Source: Dactylis glomerata
Taxonomy: Eukaryota; Streptophyta; Magnoliopsida; Poales; Poaceae
Length of the DNA stretch: 64,000 nucleotides
Direction: 5' to 3'
Assembly: GCA_007115705.1 (NCBI GenBank)
Contig: QXEO01000211.1
Span: 3,061,417 to 3,125,416 of the forward strand
Every line of letters starts with the position of its first letter. Position 1 is the stretch's first letter. This document shows, in pieces, positions 1 to 10,086 of this stretch. The position numbers and the translations under genes are program-made. A model generated the notes under the pieces. It saw nothing but the letters and a program-made list of their open reading frames with translations. It did not search any database and had not been told where the DNA came from.

Positions 1-515
1 TCTCCCTTCTCCAGAGTGACCGAGCAGCTTTTATCATCGTGACCAATAATGCCACATACATAGCAGAACTCCGGAAGAAATTCATATTCGAAAGGGCACC
101 ATTTTTGTTCGGATGGTTTCTGCAGATACTTTCGTAGCCTTCAGTTTGGCACCACAAGTTGCAGAGTCAGCTCATCAATGGCCAGTAACAGTGTTGTTAG
201 TAGTACTAGTTAAAGAGCACTCATCACGCAATTTCATTCCTCAACACTAATCTTTGACCAGTTATGGCGGGACCAATCATGAACTGAACAAATCCCAGTA
301 GACTTCCTAGTTTCTGAATGGTGATTTATTGATATATGAACTGCGTCGCAGTTCTACAAATCAATGGGTTTCTCAACTGAAACAGCAGCTAGTTCAGTTA
401 CAGCAAATCAGCAGCAACAGTAGTATCATGAACAGTTTCTGCTACAGTCTGCTAAAACCCATAGCAACGAAATGCCTGTTGGTGCGTGTCCATGCCGCGA
501 CGGCGGCAGCACCGA
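1..515. other. 3' flank of the kinase gene
   Basis: No convincing coding region is seen here. The stretch lies directly downstream of the kinase stop codon on the minus strand, so it probably holds that gene's 3' UTR and flank. No clear polyadenylation signal could be fixed by eye. Confidence 0.5.
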
Positions 516-2690
516 TCACGTTGCCGATCTGATCGCCATGCTGTGGTGCGTGACGGCGGCGCCGCCCTTGTGGTCGTCGCCGCCGCTCGAGTGGTATGTG
601 TTCGCCCTCCGTAGCTGCGGTTGATCTGGTGAAGCGGCCGGTAGCAACCCCTGAATCGGGCTACCTGAAAACCGTCTTGGGGTCGTGCTGGCGTAGGCAT
701 TCATGATGGCGTTCTCGGCTGGTTCTTGGACACTGGAGGAGGCGATTGCGGCGTCGATGCCGTCTGGTTCCTGGGCTGGTTTTTGTGTGCCCTCCACGGC
801 TATCTCGCTCTACACTCATAAAAGAGGAAATGAGAGTCTGTGCTTGCTAAATTCTGGTTCAGGTAGACGATCCTGAGGAAGAAAATGTACAAGGATGGAC
901 AAGGGCAACTGAACATTCGTGTTGTGAACTTGGGCATTCTGATTTACCTCTTTTTTGGGATTGGAAATCTTGGGTTCCTCCCCACGCTGCTCCTCATCAG
1001 CTCTCTGCTTGGCTTCCCTTCGCTTGTTTGAACGCTGTCTCAGCTTGGGCCTGTATGTAGCACAGTAGCAGAGCAGAAAACCATGAAGCCAAAACATTCA
1101 GAGAAAAAAACTGCAATACAGCATTGGAAGATCATGGATTTTCCAATGCGGATCGGGAGAATATGATCGATCAATCCTCACTTCCTTCCGTCGTGAGAGG
1201 TGGTCGGATCCGGAGTCTCCTCCTTGTACACCGCAGGGAGTTCAGAGACATCACACGGCAACGGCGTCGTAGTGAAGAACTGCAATGCAAAGTCGTGGGG
1301 AATTTTTCCGTCAGACAATGGCGACTAAAGCTTAGCAGAAGATTCAGACTTTCTGTTTACCACTCTGCAAATTCGATATGTGCGTACGTACGTCGCTCTG
1401 GAGGGCCTGGGCGGCGGTGCCCCGGGCGGCGGGGTCGAGCGCGAGGAGCGTGTGCAGAAGGGGCAGCGCCGACGGCGGGAAGCCGGCGAACCTCTCCGCC
1501 ATGCTCGACTTGTACGTCTTGGGCGGGCGGAAGCTGGCCGGGAGCTTCATCTTTCTCCAGTAGTCGTCGGGCGGGGAGCCGCAGAGGCTGAAGATCTTGA
1601 AGAGCTGCTCCACCTCGGTCCTGCCGGGCATCAGCGGCTTGCCTGAGAACATCTCGGCCAGGAGGCAGCCGGCGCTCCAGAGGTCGATGCCGACGCCGTA
1701 GTCTGTGGCGCCTAGCAGCAGCTCGGGTGCACGGTACCACAGCGTCACCACGCGGCTGGTCAGCGGGCGGCGCCGCCCCGGCCCGTAGTAGTTTGCCAGG
1801 CCCAGGTCGCCGATCTTGAGCACGCCGCGCCGGTCGATCAGCAGGTTCGAGCCCTTGATGTCCCTGTGCAGGATCCCGCGCTCGTGGCAGTGCTGCAGCC
1901 CCGCCAGCAGCTGCTGCATGTAGCACTTTACCTACACGCCCAAAACCAAGACACAGCTGTCACGCTCACGCCGTCGGTCGTCGTCTCCGGTGCCCGGCGG
2001 TGGTTCTCGCTATATGTGTACCTGGGGGAGGGTGAGGGGGACGTCGGCGTGGGAGATGAGGCGGGAGAGGTCGGAGTACATGAACTCGAAGACGAGGTAG
2101 ATGCTGCGGTGCATGCGGGAGGTGGCGATGCCGTCGAGGCGGATGATGTTGGGGTGGTCGAGCCGCCGGAGGATGCGCATCTCGCGTGCCATGAACCGGA
2201 CGCTCTCCGGCTCCGCCGTGTCGAACCGGACCTTCTTCAGCGCCACGACGCGGCCGCCGCCGCGCTCCCGGGCCTTGTACACGTTGCTGTACGTGCCCTG
2301 TCCGACCTTCTCGATCTTGTCGAAGGCGTCGGCGCTCCGGGGCACGATCCCCTGCAGAGCCTCGCGCGGAACGTTGTCCAGCAGCCACGTCGGCCAGCCG
2401 TCAACCAGCTGCTCACGGTCGTCGGTCTCCCGCCGCGCCGACGGCGGAGGCGACGGCGAGAGTGTCGCCGCCGTTGTCAGGGTCGACGTTTCAGATGCTT
2501 CGGTCTCCGTGGGACGGGGGTCTGCGTTCGCGTCGGTGACCTGCTCCTTCGCGATGGTGGTGGGGAGGGGGTCGGTGAGCCGGCGTGCGGCGGAGGGGAC
2601 GTATCCATTGGTGCGCATGAGGTGGTCGATGCCGCGGCCGTCGCTGCGGGCGGGTGAGCCCTGGGAAGGCTTGGCGTGCGCGCAGCCCAT
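516..2690 (-). CDS. CDK-like Ser/Thr protein kinase, plant IBS1/At1g54610-like
   Basis: Five exons on the minus strand: 2022-2690, 1392-1931, 1182-1279, 948-1050 and 516-809. All junctions are GT-AG, phases agree, and the total is 568 codons including the stop, close to what I recall for this plant family. The start was chosen at 2690 because the protein then begins MGCAHAKPSQ, a Gly2/Cys3 myristoylation-palmitoylation type N-terminus common in the family, which suggests membrane attachment. The kinase domain follows: the glycine loop GQGTYSNVYKA, the lysine in VALKKV, the catalytic loop HRDIKGSNLL, the DLG magnesium motif (DLG in place of DFG is usual in this group), and an activation segment leading to WYRAPELLLG. 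A basic tail RPKLRQRSNKRREAK-like and a Ser/Pro-rich C-terminus follow the domain. Exons 3 to 5 are short, so a frame-only reading would stop at 1178. Substrates are unknown; the family is linked to defence and sterility signalling. The locus appears intact. Exons 4 and 5 are less certain than 1 to 3. Confidence 0.85.
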
Positions 2691-3197
2691 GGCAGAGTCG
2701 CGGCGTCGGCGGCGGCGTCTGCAGCTGCTGCTGCTGCCGAAGAGATGGAGGTGGAGGAAGGAGTGGGACGAGGGCGGAGACATCAACGTGAGGGGAGGAG
2801 GGCGGCCGCCCGATGTGGCGCCAAACATTTAAACGATTAATTTTTCAATCTGCAGCTGTATGGCGGCCGCCTGGGGTGACAAGAATAATGTTATCGCCGG
2901 CCGGCGGCGGCCGGCCGCGCGCGCGGCCGATTCGGGATGCTTCTACTAGCCTACGTCGTAGCTTACGTGCTTGCGCGAAACAGTGGCACACCGGCGGTAC
3001 GTTGCCGCGCAGCTCATGTGTGTAAGACTGTCGTCACACACGGAGCCTTCCGCAAAAAAAAAAAACGTCACACACGGAGCAGTTACGAATGTGTGCTGTA
3101 CGGAAAATATAATGCACACGCGCGTTGATGTAGGAATGGGAAACTACAAGTTTTTGTTTGGGACATAAAAATCTACTCTTGAATGTGCGCCACTTGA
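2691..3197. promoter_or_regulatory. Upstream region of the kinase gene
   Basis: No gene is seen. The part next to the start codon is GC-rich with CGG/CTG triplet runs (about 2700-2740), which fits a 5' UTR read on the minus strand. A strongly GC-rich near-palindrome of GGCC/CGCG blocks lies at about 2895-2930. No TATA box was assigned with confidence. Confidence 0.4.
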
Positions 3198-3518
3198 GGG
3201 CTTGTTCGGTGCCACTGGTTTTGTGTGTTTCGAGGGGTGTTTTAAGGGGTGTTTTGGGTGAAAACATCAACCACCCAAAACACTAGGCTTCCTCCCTCAT
3301 CGCCAGCCGTCCGACAGAAACGCGAGGGGCGGACGCGTTTTACTTCCACCCCAGCCCGACGAGTTTCGCCGGGTTTCATCGGGCCTAAACAGGCCAAAAC
3401 CGGCCCACCATACAGCCAAAAGTGTTTTGAGGTGTTTTCGGGTGCTTTCATCGAGCCCAAAAAAAACACCCCAAATCCGGCCCAAACACATTGGATATCA
3501 CTAGCACCGAACGGGGCC
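3198..3518. mobile_element. MITE with GGSCYYGTTCGGTGC termini
   Basis: The left end GGGCTTGTTCGGTGC is matched by the reverse complement of the right end (GGCCCCGTTCGGTGC). The element is flanked by TGA at 3195-3197 and TGA at 3519-3521. At 321 bp it has no coding capacity. The termini resemble those of grass hAT or PIF/Harbinger derivatives. The 3-bp flanking repeat favours PIF/Harbinger, but the superfamily is not settled. Confidence 0.6.
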
Positions 3519-4499
3519 TGAGTGAAAGGACATGGCCTTTTCGTTGTCTAGATTAGGAGAATTAGACTCTGATTTTCATCAAACAAGTTAGGAGGTTTTC
3601 TTAGGAAAAAGAGTTTTAGTTAATTTTTATGTTATGATGATCAGGTCGTGCAATTCTTTGTTGGATCCTACTGACCGTACTCGGCCCCATCTTCCGAGTT
3701 GTCCAAGGAGAGAAGACAAACCACCGGATCCTTAAAGTGGGTTAACGTTTCTTTCTTCCGGCCCCTATCCCCCCCCCCCCCCCCCCCCAACAATATCTCA
3801 TAGCAAAATGTCAGCGTAGCTCCAACATAGCACCGCTAGTAGCAACACCACCAGTTCCATGTAGCACCGATGGCCAGCGTTAGCAGCAGCGCAACACACC
3901 CCTACCCCTTGTAGCACCGGTTATCAACGCTCCCGGCAACCTCAAAGCAAAGGCGAGCATCCATAGCGGCATATTTGATTTGATTGTAGCTCAATGTAAT
4001 TTTGCCCCATCGATCATTTGATGAAGCCTTGCATTTTTTGATTGTCCTTGATAAGATTTGTCCCCAGCAAAGCATTAGACAGGGAAAAGAGTGATGTATG
4101 ATATTGTTGATGGTTGGGTTGGGGATGGCCTCCTAGAGGTTGCATGGAGACGCAATGGTGATGCTATAGTATCGCAACATACACATGTCATTGTGAATGG
4201 TATGCGAGCCATTGGAATGGAAGGGGGTGGAGGATTTGGTGTTCTTACCGAGAATGTAGAACAAGAGGAAGAATATGCAGTAATTTTTGAGCGAGTATAA
4301 AGATTTTATGGTAGTTGTAGTCGACATGAACATGATTAAATTCGTAGAATTTTTGCAATTAATTGACATGGTAATTTGGAATGTGATAAGAATCAAGCAC
4401 TAAATTTATGAACATTTGATTGATTGACGCGTCTCCCTAGAGTAAATAATAGGTAGTTTCAAAGGTAAACATTTTTTCGCCGATTTTTTAGGAACATAA
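3519..4499. other. Intergenic sequence, no supported gene
   Basis: AT-rich spacer. A 70-codon open frame at 4091-4300 shows no family motif and is not called. Short CACC/AGCA-rich stretches near 3810-3950 look low-complexity. Confidence 0.5.
3769..3788. repeat. Homopolymer run of 20 C
   Basis: An uninterrupted run of twenty cytosines on the plus strand. Such runs are unstable and can form i-motif or G-quadruplex structures. The length may also be affected by sequencing or assembly. Confidence 0.9.
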
Positions 4500-4885
4500 A
4501 ATTTAACTTTAGAGATAATCATCCCAGAAGGAGACCCGGTGAGTCCTCCATGGCACCATTCTGCTGACAGACAGATAGAGCGTCAGAGGCATCATCGTTA
4601 GTTCATTACTAGGTACCTCTGAAACTTTAGGAACCTGTCAGAGCCAACAGCCCGTGAGTGAAGGAAATCCAACACGTCGCCGCCACCAAAATTTCTGACG
4701 TATGCACCCAAAATTCACCAGGGATAGACATCTCTACCGACGGGCATCATCGCTGACTAGCGCTACCTCTGCCTGTCAGTGAACAACTCCGGGCTTACCT
4801 CCGGGTTTCCAATTTTGACATCACTGACGGGTTTCTTAGGGCCATCAGCGACGATCTGTAAAAAATAACATTTTTTGTACTAGTG
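4500..4885. mobile_element. CACTA-element terminal fragment
   Basis: The right end reads TTTTTTGTACTAGTG, the reverse complement of a CACTAGTACAAAAAA-type CACTA terminus. Upstream it carries repeated CTGACGGG/TCAGTGA-like words in both orientations, as in subterminal regions of CACTA elements. No matching left terminus was found, so this is a fragment or a short derivative, and its left edge is approximate. Confidence 0.5.
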
Positions 4886-4890
4886 TATTT

Positions 4891-5342
4891 GAGGTACTAC
4901 CCGAGTGCATCGATATAGTGGACGGGCTTCATGGAGTCCGTTTTTCGAATTCAACAAAAATTGGCATTTTAAAGTTTCCAAAAAATTCTGAAAAAAAATC
5001 CTTAGATGTGGGCAATAATGACTTCTAGCTGCGTGTAAAAAATCAACGCGAAATATTTCGTATTTTGGGCTATGTAAAAATGACAAATTTCTAGATCTGA
5101 GACTGTGAACAGTACAGAATTCGAAATTTTTCAGATTTGTCAGAATTTGTCATTTTTGTGTAGGCCGGAATACAAACTCTTTCGCGCTGAAATTTCGCAC
5201 GGTTGTAGAATAAGTTATATTCAAAATCTAGAATTTTATTTCAAATTTTTTTGAAACTTAAAAATGTCGATTTTCAAAAAATTCAAAAACAGGCTCAAGG
5301 GAGCCCGTCCTCTATTGCCATTTTCCGGGTACTACCCCCTCT
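4891..5342. mobile_element. MITE with long imperfect inverted ends
   Basis: The first ~50 bp (GTACTACCC... GGACGGGCTTCATGG) match, imperfectly, the reverse complement of the last ~50 bp (GGGAGCCCGTCCTCTA... GGGTACTACCCCC). The interior is AT-rich with many AAATTT/TTCAAA words and no coding capacity. This layout is typical of non-autonomous foldback or Mutator-like MITEs in Triticeae. The superfamily is not assigned. Confidence 0.6.
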
Positions 5343-6396
5343 AGTCACACGCGTGGAGATCGAGATTTCTTATTGAAACTCCCGTAGTTAAGTTCAAACT
5401 ACAACATTGCCTCACCTAAGTGGTGAAGGTAAACATTTTAACATCACAAACCATTTCCTTTGTCTTTGTTTGTTTTGCAACAATCACAGTCAAGATACGA
5501 AGACCACTTGAAAATTTACTTTAGGATTTTTTCCTGTAATTTTCTTCTTCTTATGAAGCTTGTAAAAATTATTCGTGTAATAACGAATGCTTTATTCTAT
5601 GGAATATTAATTTTTACATATTTTCTCTTCAGTATATTTTTTATGAATTTGTATGTTTGAATGTAAGAACTCCTCTTTTGAATTAAAATAGCATTCCAGT
5701 ATTATGAGTTGATATGTGACCTTGAGTCTATGACTCCATATATTATGTGTTTCTTAAAATTTCATCCAAGTTTGAAAGTGAGCAAAGTTCATGTTGAAAT
5801 TCAGAGCATTGACTTGATTAAATCACCAAGTAGAGAGAATTCCAATCACTTTGCCGTTCTAACAAAAAGTTGGGAATTTCCCCACAATTCTAGATGCATG
5901 AGAGGCAAATGCATAAATTTTGTCGGGTGTGGGAACTGGGAACATGATCATCTGGGATAGTGCATACGCCCTTTATTTGTTTGCCCGTGGGGTGACAAGC
6001 ACGTTCAAGGTTCTCTCCTAGCTGCAAGAACAAAAGAACACAAAGATTTTACCTAACAGGCCGCCTGGAGACTAACAGCCCTACATCCTAAATGTCTAAT
6101 TGTATTGCTCGCCGGAGGACAAACTGATAGAGACAAGTCCCGTGCCGGGGTTCCTAGGCAAGATATGAACTACTGTGGGCGGTGCTCCGCCATTGATTTT
6201 CTTCTTCTCATCTCTAGATCTTGTCTTAATTCCTCTGTAGATTGATTAATCGATCCATCTTCCTCTTTTCCACTAAGGCCATGGTCTATAACTAAAGGGG
6301 AATATCCCCCAATGACCCTGAGCTAGCAGACGAGGTGCTGCGCGGAGGGCCAGCCACACCTCTATTGCTACACCAGTCTACGAGGCATTCTTTAGT
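5343..6396. other. Intergenic sequence before the Copia insertion
   Basis: AT-rich spacer with two short open frames (5460-5660, 5709-5960) that show no domain or splice context. I see no gene here. The final five bases of the flank, GAATC at 6397-6401, are the Copia target-site duplication. Confidence 0.5.
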
Positions 6397-6401
6397 GAAT
6401 C

Positions 6402-6706
6402 TGTTATATTCTGATCCAAATTCTATAAAGTAGAGGCCAATTTCTGACGAGCGGAGCGAGGCCCGTCGCCGGAGGCTTGGGCCACCGTCTATATATACTC
6501 CTTGTAAGCCGCCGGCTAGGGTTCATCGCATCATAAGATAGCTCACGGCGTTTGTAAACATACACCCGATATAGTGAAGTTTTGCTGGTTGGCGCCCGTG
6601 GTTTTTTACCTCTCTTTGTTGGAGAGGGTTTTCCACGTTAAAATCTTGTGTCTCCGTGCTGTGATTTCTTTTTCGTTCTTCGTTATTGCCTATCGCTTAT
6701 ATAACA
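6402..6706 (+). repeat. 5' LTR of the Copia element
   Basis: 305 bp, TG...CA. It contains a TATATATA box at 6490-6497 followed by a probable transcription start region. Compared with the 3' LTR it lacks 19 bp after GCTTGGGCC (about 6482), just upstream of the TATA box. Confidence 0.93.
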
Positions 6707-6708
6707 AG

Positions 6709-6721
6709 TGGTATCAGAGCC
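6709..6721 (+). other. Primer binding site of the Copia element (tRNA-iMet)
   Basis: TGGTATCAGAGCC begins two bases after the 5' LTR. It is complementary to the 3' end of plant initiator tRNA-Met, the usual Copia primer. Confidence 0.9.
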
Positions 6722-6748
6722 CCAGGTTTCTAATCTAGGATTTGCGAG

Positions 6749-7573
6749 ATGGCGTCTTTGAAGCTCGATCTGCCGCAGCTGGATTACACCACAAGGTTCT
6801 CCCTATGGCAAGTGAAAATGAGGGCGATCCTCGCCCAAACTTCAGATCTCAATGATGCGCTCGATGGTTTCGGAAAGAAACCGGTTGCGTCATGGACAGA
6901 GGAGGAAAAGCGGAAAGACCGTAAGGCTTTGTCTTTGATTCAACTTCATCTATCCAATAATATTTTGCAGGAAGTGTTGCAAGAGAAATCTGCAGCGGCC
7001 CTATGGCTGAAACTGGAATCGATCTGCATGTCAAAGGATCTAACCAGTAGGTTGCAAGTGAAGATGAAGCTGTTCCAGCACAAGCTGCAGGAAGGTCAGT
7101 CCGTGATGAATCACCTATCGATCTTCAGAGAGATCGTTTCAGATTTACTGTCCATGGAGGTAAAATATGAGGATGAAGATCTAGCACTTCTTCTGTTAGT
7201 CTCATTGCCAAATTCCTTTACGAATTTCCGTGACACCATATGTATAAGTCGTGATACACTAACCCTCACAGAAGTTTATGAGGCTCTCCATCAAAGGGAG
7301 AAGATGAAATCTATGGTGCAGGCTGAAAGTTCATCCTCCAAGGCGGAGGCGTTAGAGGTCCGAGGCAGGCCTGAGCAGCGAGACAACTACCACCACCACA
7401 ACAACAGAGATAAGAGTAAGACCGACAGAGGTCGCTCAAAGTCCAAGGGACGTGACAAGTTCTGCAGGTATTGTAAGAAACCTAGCCACAATATTGATGA
7501 TTGTTGGAAGTTGCAGAACAAGGAGAAAAGAAACGGAACTTACCAACCGAAAAACAATGATGGTAATGGTAAG
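6749..7573 (+). pseudogene. Copia Gag part of gag-pol, cut off by a nested insertion
   Basis: 275 codons starting ATG GCG TCT shortly after the PBS. The N-terminal region resembles the Copia gag (UBN2-type) domain, with WQVKMRAIL and LHLSNNIL stretches. A CCHC zinc knuckle lies near residues 240-255 (CRYCKKPSHNIDDC, spacing CX2CX4HX4C). The frame ends exactly where the Athila-like element begins; its TGA stop comes from the first bases of the inserted LTR. After removal of the insertion and one copy of GTAAG the frame continues into protease at 14569, so gag and pol were one polyprotein. Gag itself has no internal lesion. Confidence 0.88.
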
Positions 7574-9109
7574 TGATACGTCTCAAACGTATCTATAATT
7601 TTTGATGCTCCATGCTTGTTTTTACACCATTTGCCTATTGTTTCGTTACACTTAGTGGCATTTTTATACATTTTCCGGAACTAACCTATTAACGAAGTGC
7701 CACAGTGCCAGTTCCCTGTTTTCTGCTGTTTTTGTGTTTCAGAGTGATACACAGGAAATATTCTCGGAATTGGACGAAACCAAAGCCAGAAGTCTTATTT
7801 TTCCCGGGAGCATCCAGACATCCGAAAAAGAGCCGGAGAGGGGCCAGGGCCTGCCCTCACACTAGGGTGGCGCGGCCCAGGCCCTGGCCGTGCCACCCAT
7901 GTGTGAGGAGCCCCTGGCTGCCCTCTTGCGATGCCCCTTCACCTATATAAAGCCTCGGGACGGAAAACCCTAAAGGATTCGGCAATTTTCCAGAAGCAGT
8001 TCCGCAGCTCCGCCGCCACCACCGACGAATTTCGGGGGACAGAAGTCTCTGTTCCGGCACCCTGCCGGGACGGGGAAGTGTCCCCGGAGCCATCTCCATC
8101 GGTCTCCATCGCCGTCTCCGCCGTCTCCATTGACCTCACCGCCATCTCCATCAACCTTGTTGTCTCCTATGATGAGGAGGGAGTAGTTCATCCCCGGGGC
8201 TGAGGGCTCTACCGGTAGCTATGTGGTTCACCTCTCTCTCCCATGATGTGATCTTTATGTGATCGTGAGCTTTGTATCATGTTGAACAAGTACATGTTAT
8301 TATTCAGATATTTTGTGTACTCTAGTGATGTTATTAAAGTAATCTATTCCTCCTGCTATGGTGTAATGGTGACAGTGCATACATCATGGTGGTACTTGGT
8401 TTAGGCTATGATTGTGATCTCTTGTGGATTATGAGAATAATTATTGCTATGATAGTTTGAGTGATCTATTCCTCCTTTCATGGTGTAATGTTGACAGTGT
8501 GTGCACCGTGTTAGTACTTGGTTTAAGTTGTAATGATTTCTATCTTGAATTGTGATCTGATTTGGGTACCTCTATGAGTGGTGTTTGTCAAGTACTTGAT
8601 GGACTTTAAGGGGTGCTTCTGTAGCCACTACATAATGATTAGTGTTATTCAATAGGAGAGTAATTCAGAGTGCCTTAGCAAGAGAAGTTACTTGTTCAAT
8701 CATGTTATATTGTTGGGAGTGTGTCCACTAGTGAAAGTATGATCCCTAGGCCTTGTTTCCAAGCTTTGCATACCGTTTACTTGCTATTTTGTTACTTGTT
8801 TGCTCGCAGCGATATTTATTTCACATCACGTTTGTTACTTATAATCATCTATACCACTTGTATTTCACTATCTCTTCGCCGAACTAGTGCACCTATACAT
8901 CTGACAAGTGTATTTGGTGTGTTGGGGACACAAGAGACTTTCTGTATCGTAATTGCAGGGTTGCTTGAGAGGGACAGCTTTGACCTATAACCTCCCTGAG
9001 TTCGATAAACCTTGGGTGATCCACTTAAGGGAACCTTGCTGCTGTTCTACGAACCTCTGCACTTGGAGGCCCAACAAGTGTCTACAAGAATAGAAGTGCG
9101 TAGACATCA
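7574..9109 (+). repeat. 5' LTR of the Athila-like element
   Basis: 1,536 bp. A TATATAA box lies near 7943-7949, followed by a GC-rich leader. It differs from the 3' copy at about 20 positions by eye (about 1.3 percent), mostly transitions. Confidence 0.93.
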
Positions 9110-9119
9110 AGCTCTTTTC

Positions 9120-9137
9120 TGGCGCCGTTGCCGGGGA
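9120..9137 (+). other. Primer binding site of the Athila-like element (tRNA-Asp)
   Basis: TGGCGCCGTTGCCGGGGA, ten bases after the 5' LTR, is complementary to the 3' end of plant tRNA-Asp. This primer choice is a known mark of the Athila lineage. Confidence 0.9.
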
Positions 9138-9249
9138 GGTAAGGTAAAAGGTACTCGCATCCTCCTGTGTGAGTGCTCGGAGTTATTTCCTTTAGATTCT
9201 GCAATTACATCTTTTTGTTTCTTGTTTTTATTTTCACTAGTTAGGCTTA

Positions 9250-10086
9250 ATGGAAAACAAAGAGTTTTGTAGTCTTTTTCCTGAGTTTAGATTTGATGAG
9301 AAAATTGAAAATCCTTTGGAGCTTATTTCGCATAGCAATGTTATTAGTATGAATGCTTTGAATCCCGTTATTGCTAATGCTATGGAAAAGTCTAAGCTTG
9401 GAGAAGCTGGTTTTGTTAAGCATGATATTTTTAGTTCCCCAGCTTTAGTGGAGAAAGTTTGTTCTGATAATATTTTATCTCCCATATGTGATGTTCCTTC
9501 TTATGATGATATGTTTGAAGAATATGCTTTGCGAAATAGTTGCTCTCTAGCTTGTGATGATACTAAACCTCTAGTTTATGATGGCTATGATGATGAGTAT
9601 AATATTTTTAGTTCACCTACTATTGAGGATAAAATTAGTTATAATTACAATATGCCTCCTATTTTTGATGATTATGGTGATGAGAATAATTATTCTGTTG
9701 AATCTGCTCCTACTACTATTGTTCCTGTGGTGAGTATTAATTCTTTTATGCATGTGGCTCATGATAGGGATGTTTTATGTGATAATTATATTGTTAGTTC
9801 TATTCATGATGCTACTGAAAGTTATTATGAGAGAGGGAAACATGGTTTGATGGATCTCAACAATATTAAGTTTCCCCTCTTTATGTTGCAAATCTTGAAG
9901 TGGCACTTGTTTTATCTATCCATGCTTGCTGCTATGTGCCTCGTTGATTTATTTTCTTACAAGATTCCTATGCATAGGAAGTGGTTCAGATATAAATGTC
10001 TTTCATATTTGCTTTTTGATGCTCTCTATTACTTTAAGTTCCTATATGGCGCCTTTGCCTCAAGCTCTTATATGGCACCCACATGA
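9250..10086 (+). CDS. Unrecognised 278-residue protein of the Athila-like element
   Basis: The only long open frame in the internal region, beginning MENKEFCSLFPEF about 110 bp after the PBS, where gag normally starts. It is acidic and rich in Asp, Tyr and Ser, with repeated IFSSP-type segments (near residues 60 and 117) and YDD/YDG clusters. It ends with a hydrophobic C-terminal third (near residues 205-265) that could contain one or two membrane segments. No zinc knuckle or catalytic motif is seen. Similar acidic ORFs occur in Triticeae Sabrina/WHAM-type elements, but the function is unknown. Because the element has no pol, the frame may persist only through recent insertion. Confidence 0.55.
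   Translation: MENKEFCSLFPEFRFDEKIENPLELISHSNVISMNALNPVIANAMEKSKLGEAGFVKHDIFSSPALVEKVCSDNILSPICDVPSYDDMFEEYALRNSCSLACDDTKPLVYDGYDDEYNIFSSPTIEDKISYNYNMPPIFDDYGDENNYSVESAPTTIVPVVSINSFMHVAHDRDVLCDNYIVSSIHDATESYYERGKHGLMDLNNIKFPLFMLQILKWHLFYLSMLAAMCLVDLFSYKIPMHRKWFRYKCLSYLLFDALYYFKFLYGAFASSSYMAPT

Noticed and set aside
1178..1279. Kinase ending at the TGA at 1178
   Set aside because: A good donor two bases earlier leads to two further family-like exons and the usual family length. Kept only as a possible retained-intron form.
1866..2832. Long plus-strand open frames over the kinase
   Set aside because: They are antisense to a GC-rich coding exon with clear kinase motifs on the minus strand; composition explains them.
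4091..4300. 69-codon plus-strand frame
   Set aside because: No motif, no splice context, isolated in repetitive DNA.
7705..8203. Short frames inside the Athila LTRs (also at 13159-13657)
   Set aside because: Present in both LTR copies by duplication, no domain, and located in promoter/leader sequence.
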